From Adiantum capillus-veneris (taxonomy: Eukaryota; Streptophyta; Polypodiopsida; Polypodiales; Pteridaceae), in NCBI GenBank assembly GCA_014529385.2, contig CM043948.1, positions 79,626,291 through 79,690,290 on the forward strand: a stretch of DNA of 64,000 nucleotides, in the 5' to 3' direction. Shown here piece by piece: positions 31,480 to 43,012 of the stretch (its first letter is position 1; each line of letters begins with the position of its first letter). The notes below the pieces were generated by a model. That model searched no databases. It was not told the DNA's origin and worked only from the letters and a program-made list of their open reading frames with translations. A program made the position numbers and the translations under genes.

Positions 31480-32457
31480 ATTTTCTTTTTTCTTATCAGA
31501 CTAGTACGGTTAGAAGACCCAAAGACATCAACAAGGTGGATAAGGAGAATTATCTTTTTTTCTTTGTTGTCTAGGACTCTAATGTCATGGTGTGTGTTTC
31601 AACAACCGTTATCTTTAGAGCCTCATGCAAGGATCATGTTGTCTTACTTTTTTTCTGCTACTTTTCTGTGATAGGATGACCATCATCCTCTCATTTCATC
31701 CTCAGCCCCATCAAGATCACATCCACCCTCCTTCAACATGCTTGCATTCATAGGTGGCTTGCCATCTCTAGAGACATGCCTCCAAGTGGATTTGACCACC
31801 CCACCAGTTTGCTAGAAATCACCATCTCAGGGCCGTTCCTAGCATAGTGGGCAATTTTCCATTTGTGATAACATACATTGGGGAAGGGGGCAAATGCTAG
31901 CTCTTGCCAAAAGGCTTCAAAACATCCCATGTTGAAACCCAAATATACTCTTAGTGTGATCCTCTTACAATTGGTTTGAGTTTGCACATAAGAAAGTGAG
32001 CTACTTATAGAATTTTCCTCAAAGCAAGCGTGGGCACTAGAGAAAAGAAGCAAAGATAAGAGGTACATATAAGAAATCCTCTCGCCTTAAATTATTTTGA
32101 TTACTAGGGTGCATGAACATAGAATAACCTAGTTTTCTCTCTTCCTTTGGCAACTCTAAAAACAAGGTAGAGGATCATGATGGCCTGCTAAAGAAGTGCC
32201 ATGAAAGTAGAGAGAGTTTCAAAAGGAGGATATATGAATGTAATGTTTCAAATTATCTCTATGGTTTCTCTGCGTTGATGGTTTATAAAGGATCCTCTAT
32301 GTTTTTACACCCTCTTCATTGGCCCAAAGTGTTCTTCACTAGTTAGTATTAAAATTAATAACTTTTTTCAAGAATATTTGTTTTGTTTAGTACATTGAAA
32401 AGATAAATGATTAGACTTTGTTTCTAGGGATTTTGAAACAAGGCTAGTAGCCAAATT
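31480..32457. other. No supported gene
   Basis: Mixed-composition DNA without a recognised domain. A minus-strand frame at 32068-31748 is open for 106 codons but resembles no family I know and may be chance. Confidence 0.5.
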
Positions 32458-32967
32458 GTGACCCACTTAGAAAAAAGATTACGTATGAGGAGCTATCATG
32501 GGATTGCAATGACGACACCAAGCATGTCTCATGGCACAACTAGTGCTGATTCCACGGAGAGCCCTTTCCCATCAGTTTTGATTGAAGCATTGGCTTGGCT
32601 ATTTTTCGAGTGGAGCAGCAGTACTTGGCAATGTGTCAACTTCAGGAAGTCATTGTTATATAGCGTAGAGGAATTATCAGTGGCAACTCAAAATGAAACA
32701 GAAGAGCCCGCGACTTGTGATGGAAACCCATATATCAATGATCGCCGCCAAGAAGAGGCTACTGCCGTGAAATACCCAGTTCACTTGCCCACCTCTTCAT
32801 GCATTTGGATTTTTGCGATTGTTTTCAGCATGTACCTCTCCCACATCTGGATGATGCTGCATAACACCCAGGTCACGATGGAACAAAAAAGGGAGTTGCT
32901 GCAATCTTTTTACAGAGGTGCCCAGTCTTTTCGTTTTCATCGCCGTGATGCAAAGTTGGTTTTCTAG
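32458..32967 (+). CDS. Hypothetical protein, 169 codons
   Basis: The frame from 32458 opens with a GTG codon; the first ATG is at 32485 (MRSYHGIAMTTPSMSH). The product has a Ser/Thr-rich N-terminus, a possible membrane segment CIWIFAIVFSMYLSHIWMM around residue 115-133, and a basic C-terminus. An AATAAA lies about 50 bp after the stop (33020). I do not recognise the family. It could be an exon of a decayed host gene or a chance frame; its base composition is less AT-rich than its surroundings, which mildly favours a coding origin. Confidence 0.3.
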   Translation: MTHLEKRLRMRSYHGIAMTTPSMSHGTTSADSTESPFPSVLIEALAWLFFEWSSSTWQCVNFRKSLLYSVEELSVATQNETEEPATCDGNPYINDRRQEEATAVKYPVHLPTSSCIWIFAIVFSMYLSHIWMMLHNTQVTMEQKRELLQSFYRGAQSFRFHRRDAKLVF

Positions 32968-33762
32968 TTAGTTTGTCTCAAAAAGTTTTATTTTTTAATC
33001 ATTGTAGGAGAGTTTTTCAATAAAGCATCAAGTCAAAATCATCACGCCCCTTAAAGAGATGGATATATGTCACCAAATATCATGTCCAACTCTCAGTTAG
33101 TCGTTCCTCGTGTAGCCATTTGTACTGGGATAGCGACCTAGTGTATTGCCTACAATGAGATGTTTTCTTGTCGAATTGAGCCCTCTCAGTTCTAGCCCCT
33201 AAGTCATTGTATGATCACTCCCCCCAGATGAGGCGTTGGAGTTGATCCTCTTGTCGATTCCATTCTTAGCCCAAAATCATAAAAATATGTTCATCTTTTT
33301 CTTCCTAAAGGGGGAGGTGTGTGTGTGGCCGGATGGCCTTGGTGTGAACCCAGGTCCTATGTTCCAAGATAATGTGTAGTTGGTTGTACTCCCTCGTATT
33401 CTCAATATAAGGAGGTGCTCGTGCTTGCATGGGACACACTCAGTTCCGTCCAATCTTGCCTATCACTCATGCACATCACAATATTTTAATCTTTTTTAAC
33501 AACTAAACTTTCGTTTTTATGCCGAAACAAGTGCAGAAACAGATTTCTTTTTACGTTTTTTTTCTAAAATTGTAAAATGATGCAACGAAACGTTTTCAAA
33601 TTTCAAAATACATTCTTGATTTTTTTATTCTTTTAATTTTTGATTAAAATGAATTATTCTAAGAGGTTTATACTTTCGAATTGAAATTGACTAACCAAAA
33701 TTTTTAATTAGCTTTAAGTCAATGCTATCGTCGCTTTTGTCAACGTTCGCAAAGCTTTGGTT
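32968..33762. other. Flank left of El2, no supported gene
   Basis: AT-rich DNA with no recognised gene. The last 40 bp (CAACGTTCGCAAAGC...) are more balanced and join directly to the sequence right of El2 at 42652 once the element is removed. Confidence 0.55.
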
Positions 33763-33767
33763 CGGTT
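33763..33767. repeat. Target site duplication CGGTT, left side of El2
   Basis: CGGTT immediately precedes the TGTCATAATA start of the left LTR and is repeated exactly at 42647-42651. A 5-bp duplication is the normal Ty3/Gypsy footprint. Confidence 0.93.
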
Positions 33768-35340
33768 TGTCATAATAATCAATATCTAATTCTCCTAAAT
33801 GATTTTCTCATATTAAACTGATCATTTAATGTGGGGAAGGCCAGGGGAGAAAAAGCTAGAATATTGGTTAAGCTAGCAGACCGGCCACAGTAGGGATCCA
33901 AAGGGGGGGCCATCTGCAAAAGAGCCATGTGCAACAATGGGCTAAAAAGACCCTAAGGTTCAGCCCATTAAGACTTCCAAAATGCTAAGGTTCCAAAATT
34001 CAAAGGTTGTGTCCAAAGGTCAGCCCTAGGGAAAATTGGATGCTTTGTGTGTGCCCTAAAAGTCTTTTCACATCCCTACATGGGAGGGGGCGATCCCTAA
34101 AGGTAGGGGATGAGAGAGAAAGCCACACACACACACACACACTCACAGGCTCCCTTTACACAAAGGGAATGAGGGACACATGTCAGCTCCCTAGGCAAGA
34201 TGCCCACAAGGTGTGCCCAATTTCTATTGGATGACCCTTGAACTGGACCAATGAGAATTAAGCTAGAGTAAATCTAGTTTAATTAATTTAAAAACATTTA
34301 ATAAAAGAAACCAATGAGAATTAAGTCTCCTAGAAGACTATTGGGCAGTCTCCCAAGGGGTCCAATGAGCATTCAGGAGCCCCATGGCTTGCCTGATTCC
34401 TATTGGCGAGGAGGTAAAGGGGTCCAATGAGAGTTTAGTTTAATTATTTAATTACCTAAAGCTCTCACAAAAGGGGAAAGGGGGACACATGTCAGAAGGC
34501 TATCACTTATGCTGCTTAATTGTAATTGGCTTGACTTGGGTAGGGCCAATGAGGCTTCAGCAAGAGCAATTAGCAAGAGGGCTCGCCCAAGAGAGAGAGG
34601 GGGCTGATTTTTGCAAGGCATTATCACACACACACTCACACAAGCTCATGTGTGAAGAAAGAGAAGACTATCTCTTCCCAAGCTTTAATGGAGAACTCAT
34701 CACCTACTCCAAGCTTGTGAGATAGAAGCCTACATCAACACTATCTTGGCATGTGGATGCAAATCCAACCAAGAGCCAAGCTTCAATGCATGCTCATCTC
34801 CTCTACCAAGCTAATCACTAAGCTAAGCTATGCTACATATGAGTGATTATGTGAGGAGATGTACATCTTTCTCGTAAGATACTCCTTCTTCCTCTCAATC
34901 TACTCTCATACCCTGCTATCTCTCACCATCTTCGAAGGTGTGTGAGGTCTTGGGTCTGAGAACGGGGATAATTCAAGTTGTGTTTGTTAAGTGTTTTGCT
35001 TAGTGCATGAAGTTTCCATCCTTATTGCACTAGCTAGTCTTGAAGGAACACAAAGAATTGTATTGTACAATGTCTCTCTTGATGGGAGAAACCATAATAC
35101 AAAGCCTTTTGGAGGGGGGACCGGCTCCATGAAAATCCGGTCCTCAATTGTTGTCAATAGCTTAATTTCTCTCTCTTTTGAAAGTATTGTCGATGCTATC
35201 TAACTAGGTGTTATGCTTTTTGTTGCTCTCTCCACCCAAGCACTCTTGTAATTCTCATTAGGAATCTATTTTAATGAAATGCCCACTATGTTCATGCTAA
35301 TTTCCTCTACGCATAAGTTATTACGCCATTAAATGTTACA
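33768..35340 (+). repeat. El2 5-prime LTR
   Basis: TGTCATAATAATC to AAATGTTACA, 1573 bp. It differs from the 3-prime LTR by scattered substitutions, a shorter CA tract (34123-34146) and lack of an extra copy of AGGGATCCAAAGG. A LTR-internal ORF of 70-78 codons recurs in both LTRs but has no known match. Confidence 0.95.
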
Positions 35341-35341
35341 T

Positions 35342-35353
35342 TGGTATCAGAGC
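35342..35353 (+). other. Primer binding site, initiator tRNA-Met
   Basis: TGGTATCAGAGC starts 1 bp after the LTR and complements the 3-prime end of plant initiator tRNA-Met, the usual primer for chromoviruses and Copia elements. Confidence 0.95.
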
Positions 35354-35756
35354 TCAAGGTTTCTCTTTTCTTGCTCAAGAAGGGAGGTCCTCAAGCTATC
35401 TACAAATGGTTGGTATTATTAATTGTCTGTGAGTAAGTAGAATAGGGATTTTTCAGCCTTGCCGTGCGCCTACCTTCGTGCAGTTAGCGGGGCATCACCG
35501 TCGAGAGCTATGGTCTTAATAGTGGAGTCCTATGGGGCTTGCCTACGGCTTAACCACTATTGAGCTATTAGAAGCTTGACAGGAGCCGGTGCTGTTTTGG
35601 TGTCGAAAGACCCTCTCTTCTATTCCTTGCAATTAATGGTATTCGAGCCGCGGGTACAGTAGCTTGAGTGCTTTTTCTAAAGGGGTAAAGAGGAGTAGCA
35701 ACTAGGGCTTGAAGTGCCAAGTACACCTAAAAAGTTTACACCTAAAAGTTGTTAGA

Positions 35757-37912
35757 ATGGCTGACAATAGTAAAGAGAGTGAAATTAATGTTGATAACGT
35801 TAATTTTGCTCATGAGCAAGCTACTAATGATGCTTCAATGCTTGTTAACTATCTTGTTTCTAGGCTTCAACAAGCCATGGGAAATCCATCTCTCCAAAGT
35901 GAAGTGCAACGGCAGCTCCTTGCTCACGGGATTCTCCAAGCTCATCACCATGACGAGAGAACACGTAGGAAGCCTCCTTATGAGACACCAAAAGAGGTCT
36001 CTCTCCGATTCGGGAAGAAGAAGAGAATCCATATGAAGGGCTCAAGAATTTACTTCTTGATGATGCATCTCCTTCCCAAAGGAGAACTCAAGAGCCTCCA
36101 CCGAAGGAACGAGAAAGAAGCGAGTCTCCCGCCACCTCGGCAGAGATGGCTCCACGAAGACGGCGGGCTAAATGCTCTCCATCACCACCAAAGCGGAGAA
36201 GACCATCACACTCTTCTCCATGCCATAATTCAAAGAGGGATGATAAAAAGCAAGAGAAGAAAAAGGCGAGAAAGAGGACACCCTCTTCTCCATCTTCTTC
36301 ATCCTCTTCCTCTTATGAAAGCTATGGTGAAGACGACAAAGATCAAGACAAGAAAAAGGTGAGAAAGAGGTCACCCTCTTCTCCACCTTCTGAAGAAAGT
36401 GATGGTGCAACCTTTGAACCATAAAAAAGAAGAGGCCTTAGGAAATCCTATGCCGCATGGAAGAGGTCGTCCAAGTTGAATAAATTCAAAGAGGGAGGGA
36501 AGAGTATCTCTTTCCTTACCTATGATGGTACCTTTGGTGCTACGGACAAAGTCTTGGACTTTATCCAACAATTCGATGCGGCGTTTGGAGATGAGGGCTT
36601 CACGGAGTCCTCTAAGCTACGCCATGTAGCTATGCACTTTCAAAAGTCCGCCAGACAATGGTGGTCTAGCCTACGAGCCAACGGTGAAGCTCCACGAACA
36701 TGGAAAGCTTTAAGATCTTCCATTGTGAAGCAGTTTTTGGCCACCGATGCCAAAGACAAAGTACTCACCGAATGGCGAAGCTTAAAGCTCTCTCCCAATG
36801 AATCTATCCACAAATATGTAGACAAGTTTTGGGACCTACAACTCAAAGCCACTATCTTCAAAAAGTTGGATTTTGGAGAGCAAAAGCAACAATTTTGTGT
36901 TGGCCTAACCAAAGAAATGGCGGAGTATGTCAACTCCCAAAGACCACGTACCATATCGGCGGTAATACACCACACTATGGTCGCCTCTCAAATCAATTTC
37001 CAAACGGGGGCAAAAAGGAATAATAAGCCCCCGGAAAACAAGGGTTCCAATGAGCATAAAGGGAAGGACAATGTCCAAAAGTCTCCTAAGGGCAACTCCA
37101 ACAAAGCTAAAGATAAGGGAGTTTACAAAGGTAAGAATAAACTCTCTCCTGAAGAGCTTGAGCGTTATCGTAAGGATAACCGGTGTTTCAAGTGCGGCAA
37201 ACAAGGGCATGCGTACCGCACTTGTGCCCAAAAGAACAACCGCCAAGATCCTCCTAGAGCTTCCTTGGTTGAAATCCAAGAGGAGGAGACTCACCAAACT
37301 CACCACAAAGGATCTCCTCTATGCCATGCTTGGGGAAAGGTAAGAGAACATGATGCTTTTATTCTCTTTGACCCTGCTTCTACTCACAATTTTATATCTA
37401 TAGAGTTGGCCACCAAGCTAGGAATACAATCCTACGAGATGGGAGATGTCCTACCCACAGACAGTGCCTTCAAGGGGCAAGAAGCTTCAGTCACTCCCTT
37501 AATCAGGAAATTGAGGCTTCATGTCCAAGGCTATGTGGACAAAGAGGACTTCTTTATCTCTCCTCTCAAGCATGAGGATGTAATCCTAGGGGCACCATGG
37601 TTTGAACGCTTGGCTGCCGATGTTAAATTTCCTGAATGGAGAATCTCCTTTAAGTTCAGGGAAAAAGACATGTATATAGATGCTAAGGAAATGGGTAACA
37701 CCATCCCCATTGTACATACACCAGCTTTCAACAAGTCAATAAAGATCTCTATTTCCGTGTACATGATTTTTGTTAAAGACTCTCAAAATGAACCTAATGC
37801 TTTAGCAAAAGAAAATAAAAGCAACCAAAAGGAATTAGAGTTATCAAATTTTCTCAAGGGGTTTCAAGATGTTTTTATTGACGACATCCCTTGTGAGCTA
37901 CCTCCTAAATGA
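35757..37912 (+). pseudogene. El2 Gag and protease region
   Basis: The start is ATG at 35757 (MADNSKESEINVDNVNF). After about 85 codons the original frame is lost near 36000 and continues two positions over (EENPYEGLKNLLLDD). A Lys/Arg/Ser-rich linker follows, then TAA at 36422. The Gag core runs from 36476 (FLTYDGTFGATDKVLDFIQQF; ARQWWSSLRANG; EWRSLKLSPNESIHKYVDKF), with one CCHC knuckle, CFKCGKQGHAYRTC. The protease follows with LFDPASTHNFIS, so the active-site triad reads DPA instead of DSG, and DVILGAPWFERL. TGA at 37910 ends the frame. Gag builds the particle; the protease matures the polyprotein. The altered active site suggests inactive protease in this copy. Confidence 0.88.
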
Positions 37913-40687
37913 GGTAATGATGACCATGCAATTGAACTTCTTCCAGGAAGTTCACCGCCCAGTAAACCTCCTTATAGAGTTTCTCAAGCTCAATAAGAGG
38001 AGATTATGCGGCAAGTGCATGATTTAGTTGAGAAGGGTATGGTTAGGCCAAGCTCATCTCCATTTTGCTCACCTGTGCTATTAGTGCAAAAGAAAGACGG
38101 CACATATCGTATGTGTGTCGACTATAGAGCACTAAATAGGATCACTATCAAGAATAGGTTTCCCATTCCACGGGTAGAAGACCTATTTGATAAGCTACAA
38201 GGATCGACCTACTTCAGTAGGGTTGACCTAAAAAGTGTCTATCATCAAATAAGGATAGTTGATCAAGACATTGTAAAGACCGCATTTTGTACTACATTTG
38301 GTCTTTACGAATACATTCTCATGCCTTTTGGCTTGACCAATGCACCAGCCACATTCAACCGCTTGATGGAGAAGCTGTTCAGGCCTCATCGAACCTTCAC
38401 TGGAGTGTTCTTTGATGATATTATCATCTACTCTAATTCATTGGAGGAACACAAGCAACACCTCCAGGTAATATTTCAAGTTTTAAGAGAGAATAAAATT
38501 TATGTTAATCGAAAGAAAAGTGAATTTTTCTTGCAAGAGATTCAGTATTTAGGTCACATTATCTCTCAAGATGGCATCCAAATGGATCCATCCAAGTTAG
38601 AGGTAATAAAAGGATGGCCTAAACCAAGGAATCTTCATGAACTAAGAAGCTTCATAGGTATGTGTGCATACTATAGATGCTTCATAGAAAAGTTCTCACA
38701 AATTGCGGGACCATTACATGACCTAACAAAGAAAATTGTTAGGTATACATGGTCTGCTAAGGAGAACAATGCTTTCAAAAAGCTTAAAGAAAAGCTTATC
38801 TCTCAACCTGTGCTTACACTACTGGATATCTCAAAACCATTTGAGGTCCAATGCGATGCTTGTGGTGATTGCCTTGGAGCTGTTTTGCTCCAAGAAGGGC
38901 ATGCCATAGGCTATGAGAGTCGAAGTCTCGACCCTGTTGAGCAAGCTCTAGGCATATACGAAAAGGAACTCCTTGCAGTTCTACATGCCTTAGACTCATG
39001 GAAGCACTATTTATTGGGGACTCCTTTCATTCTGCGAACGGATCACCAAAGTCTTAAGTACTTCATGACGCAGACCAAGCTCTCCGACAAACAAATGAGG
39101 TGGGAAAATTTCCTTTCGCAATTTCATTTTCATATTGCTCACATTGCTGGCAAGCATAATCAAGTAGCTGATGCACTCTCAAGACGGCCGAGAGTGAATG
39201 CAGTTTCCATAGCAACTCACAATGATCTATCTTCAATGATAGATGAGTATGCTATTGATCCCGATTTTAGAGATGTGATTTCATCCCTTGCATTAGGGAA
39301 GAAAGAAGAACCATTTACTTTACGAGATGGTTATCTTCTCTATGGCAATAGACTATGCGTTACTAACTCACTACGTGAGAAAGTAATGTATGAATCTCAT
39401 GCTCCACCTTATGCGGGGCATAGAGGGATTCAGTCTACCTTAAAGGGAATTGAAACATATTTCTATTGGCCTACCATGAAAGTGAACATACAAGAGTATG
39501 TTTCCAAATGTGTGGTATGCCAAAAGACAAAATTTGATAGAGGGAAGCAACTTGGATTGCTTCAACCCTTGCCAATCCCTAATTCACCATGGGAGAGCAT
39601 ATCCATGGATTTTATCTTTGGATTGCCTAAGTCTATCCATGGGAATACGGGAATATGGACGATAGTAGACAGGTTTAGTAAACAAGCTCATTTTATACCT
39701 GTCAAAAAGACTATCAAAGCCCATCAATTGGAAACCCTCTTTATTTCACAAATTTTCAAGTACCATGGCTTGCCCATGTCCATAGTGTCGGATAGAGATC
39801 CTAGAATGACCAGTAATTTCTGGAAGGGTCTCTTTGAGAATTTCGGAACAAGGCTAAACTTCTCTTCGGACTATCATCCACAAACTGATGGTCAAAGTGA
39901 AATAGCTAACCTAACCATTCTCGATCTACTAAAAGCCTATGTAACGGAAGTAGATCAAAGATCCCAATCGGAGACGTACTTACCCTTAGTGGAGTATGCT
40001 TACAATAACACTGTACATACTTCCACGGGAAAAGCACCTTTCGAGGTCATTGAGGGAAGATCAAAAAGTCCCTTGCTACTTAAAGTACATGGGAAGATCT
40101 TCGCTGCAGATGAGTATAGCCGAGACCTACAAGAATCTTTCCAAAAGATTAAGGATGCTATCTCTATCTCACAGCAAAGGCAAAAGGCTGCTATTGACAA
40201 GCACAGAAGAGCCCAAGCCTTTAAAAAAAACAATTGGGTCTTGTTAAAGTTTCCCAAGGCTCGATTAAGACACACAACGGGCAAGAATCCTACGGGTCAC
40301 CAAAAGTACTATGCTAAACTAGCAAAAAGGCATTATGGTCCCTTTCAGATTCTTAGGCCAATCAATGAGATGGCCTATCAACTCAAGTTTCCCAATCATT
40401 GGCTCATACACAATGCTTTTCATGTGAGCCTATTAAAGCCTTACAAAGGAGAGCCACCTCAAGAACCAACTATTGAAGACCCACCAGAGATCGAGGACCA
40501 AGAAGAGGTGCTGCAGCCCGAGTCCATTCTCTGACATGAAGACAAGGTACTAAGAGGCGGTAAGACTATCCGACGATATCTTATTAAGTTTAAGAATTAT
40601 CCTTTTAAAGATGCTAGATGGATGCAAGGCATACAATTAAAGGATAACCTAAACCTTGTCAATCCTTACAATACTTCCCAAGAGTAA
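37913..40687 (+). pseudogene. El2 pol: RT, RNase H, integrase, chromodomain-like tail
   Basis: The frame continues from Gag-PR past TGA (37910) and TAA (37994); the long open part is 38006-40534 (842 codons). RT has KKDGTYRMCVDYRALNRIT, MPFGLTNAPATFNRLM and catalytic FFDD. RNase H keeps Asp (VQCDAC), Glu (YEKELLAVLHAL), Asp (RTDHQSLKYF) and Asp (VADALSR). Integrase has a zinc-binding AGHRGIQ ... CVVCQK, then Asp (SMDFIFGLP), Asp (VSDRDPRM) and Glu (GQSEIAN). After TGA at 40532 the same frame continues about 50 codons, HEDKVLRGGKTIRRYLIKFK with an aromatic-rich DARWMQG, a chromodomain-like tail that in chromoviruses targets integration. It ends at TAA 40685. RT, RNase H and integrase catalytic residues are all present. 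Confidence 0.93.
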
Positions 40688-41030
40688 GCAAATGTACAAA
40701 ATGTTAAAAATGAACAAATTTTTTGTCTTATAAGACTCTCTTTTTCTTTATTTGTGCACAAAAATGAAGTAGTATGCATGCTTAGATCAATTTTGCGGAG
40801 ACGACGTCTCCCAAACACCAAGTAGAGCTTGTCACTCTACTATGGAAGACTGATAGGACTAATGTGCAAACATGCTTGCGGCAGCCTCAAGCTCTCAAGC
40901 GCCAAATGGACTAGTCATCCATTGTGGAATGATGTCGTAGGGTAACATAGGGATCCTCTACCCGCTAAGAGAAGGACTCATGAACATGGTTTATCTTCTC
41001 TACACCATAGTCGAGGACGACTATGATTTC
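40688..41030. other. El2 3-prime untranslated internal region
   Basis: No coding region is supported. It lies between the pol stop and the polypurine tract. Confidence 0.7.
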
Positions 41031-41043
41031 AAGAGAGAGGTAA
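41031..41043 (+). other. Polypurine tract of El2
   Basis: AAGAGAGAGGTAA directly precedes the TGTCAT start of the 3-prime LTR. Confidence 0.85.
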
Positions 41044-41420
41044 TGTCATAATAATCAATATCTAATTATCCTAAATGATTTTCTCATATTAAACTGATCA
41101 TTTAATGTGGGGAAGGCCAGGGGAGAAAAAGCTAGAATATTGGTTAAGCTAGCAGACCGGTCACAGTAGGGATCCAAAGGAGGGAAAATAGGGATCCAAA
41201 GGGGGGGCCATTTGCAAAAGAGCCATGTGCAACAATGGGCTAAAAAGACCCTAAGGTTCAGCCCATTAAGACTTCCAAAATGCTAAGGTTCCAAAATTCA
41301 AAGGTTGTGTCCAAAGGTCAACCCTAGGGAAAATTGGATGTTTTGTGTGTGCCCTAAAAGTCTTTGCACATCCCTACATGGGAGGGGGCGAGCCCTAAAG
41401 GTAGGGGATGAGAGAGAAAG

Positions 41421-41455
<35 letters not shown>

Positions 41456-42646
41456 CTCCCTTTACACAAAGGGAATGAGGGACACATGTCAGCTCCCTAG
41501 GCAAGATGCCCACAAGGTGTGCCCAATTTCTATTGGATGACCCTTGAAGTGGACCAATGAGAATTAAGCTAGATTAAATCTAGTTTAATTAATTTAAAAA
41601 CATTTAATAAACAAAACCAATGAGAATTAAGTCTCCTAGAAGACTATTGGGCAGTCTCCCAAGGGGTCCAATGAGCATTCAGGAGCCCCGTGGCTTTCCT
41701 GATTCCTATTGGCCAGGAGGCAAAGGGGTCCAAAGAAAGTTTAGTTTAATTATTTAATAACCTAAAGCTCTCACAAAAGGGGAAAGGGGGACACATGTCA
41801 GAAGGCTATCACTTATGCTGCTTAATTGTAATTGGCTTGACTTGGGGAGGGCCAATGAGGCTTCAACAAGAGCAATTAGCAAGAGGGCTCGCCCAAGAGA
41901 GAGAGGGGGCTGATTTTTGCAAGGCATTATCACACACACACTCACACAAGCTCATGTGTGAAGAAAGAGAAGACTATCTCTTCCTAAGCTTTAATGGAGA
42001 ACTCATCACCTACTCCAAGCTTGTGAGATAGAAGCCTACATCAACACTCTCTTGGCATGTGGATGCAAATCCAACCAAGAGCCAAGCTTCAATGCATGCT
42101 CATCTTCTCTACCAAGCCAATTACTAAGCTAAGCTATGCTACATATGAGTGATTATGTGAGGAGATGTACATCTTTCTCGTAAGATACTCCTTCTTCCTC
42201 TCAATCTACTCTCATACCCTGCTAGCTCTCACCATCTTCGAAGGTGTGTGAGGTCTTGGGTCTGAGAACGGGGATAATTCAAGTTGTGTTTGTTAAGTGT
42301 TTTGCTTAGTGCATGAAGTTTCCATCTTTATTGCACTAGCTAGTCTTGAAGGAACACAAAGAATTGTATTGTACAATGTCTCTCTTGATGGGAGAAACCA
42401 TAATACAAAGCCTTTTGGAGGGGGCACCGGCTCCATGAAAATCCGGTCCTCAATTGTTGTCAATAGCTTAATTTCTCTCTCTTTTGAAAGTATTGTCGAT
42501 GCTATCTAACTAGGTGTTATGCTTTTTGTTGCTCTCTCCACCCAAGCACTCTTGTAATTCTCATTAGGAATCTATTCTAATGAAATGCCCACTATGTTCA
42601 TGCTAATTTCTGCTACACATAAGTTATTAGGCCATTAAATGTTACA
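41044..42646 (+). repeat. El2 3-prime LTR
   Basis: 1603 bp, nearly identical to 33768-35340. It has an extra AGGGAAAATAGGGATCCAAAGG segment near 41179 and a longer CA tract (41421-41452). Both differences are replication-slippage type changes that arose after insertion or in one LTR. Confidence 0.95.
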
Positions 42647-42651
42647 CGGTT
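42647..42651. repeat. Target site duplication CGGTT, right side of El2
   Basis: Exact match to 33763-33767. Confidence 0.93.
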
Positions 42652-43012
42652 CATCGCCGTCGTCTTCTTCTCTCGCATGTTCGCATGTTCGATAAGTGAA
42701 ATCTCCTCTCTTTTGCTCCCAAAATAATACTTTCTCTAGAATTATTGCACTCACTCAAGCACTCTCTGCCAAGCTACTCTCCTCTCAATTTTTCTCAATC
42801 TCTATTTTCTTGTCTTTCTCTCCCTAAAATTCCTCTCTTATCTCTCTCTATAGTTACACACACACACTCCTCTAACTAACTCACACTCAATCACAATCAA
42901 ACTACCATACACAGATATACACAGTCACATACTACATTTCAAGCATCTTTATACTTCCATGCATCATCTCCACACACAATTTTGTCTATTATCTCTCTAG
43001 GGTAATACCCCC
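42652..43012. other. Pyrimidine-rich flank right of El2
   Basis: TCATCGCCGTCGTCTTCTTCTC is followed by CT- and CA-rich sequence. It looks like a 5-prime leader of a plant gene, but no coding exon can be supported. Confidence 0.35.

Larger units (their letters stand above)
33768..42646 (+). mobile_element. Complete chromovirus-type Ty3/Gypsy retrotransposon (El2)
   Basis: Direct LTRs of 1573 and 1603 bp run TGTCAT to GTTACA and enclose a tRNA-iMet primer site, gag, protease, RT, RNase H, integrase, a chromodomain-like tail and a polypurine tract. A perfect 5-bp duplication flanks the whole unit. Gag and pol share one ancestral frame, now interrupted by a frameshift near 36000 and stops at 36422, 37910, 37994 and 40532. 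Structure is complete, proteins are not, so it could move only with proteins from another copy. Confidence 0.96.

Noticed and set aside
33330-33370. Pol III B-box-like GGGTTCACACC on the minus strand
   Set aside because: No A box at tRNA spacing was found, so a SINE or tRNA call is not supported.
34448-34725. ORFs of 63-78 codons in the El2 LTRs (also 41754-42031)
   Set aside because: They occur on both strands of the same DNA and lack any domain; they recur only because the LTRs are duplicates.
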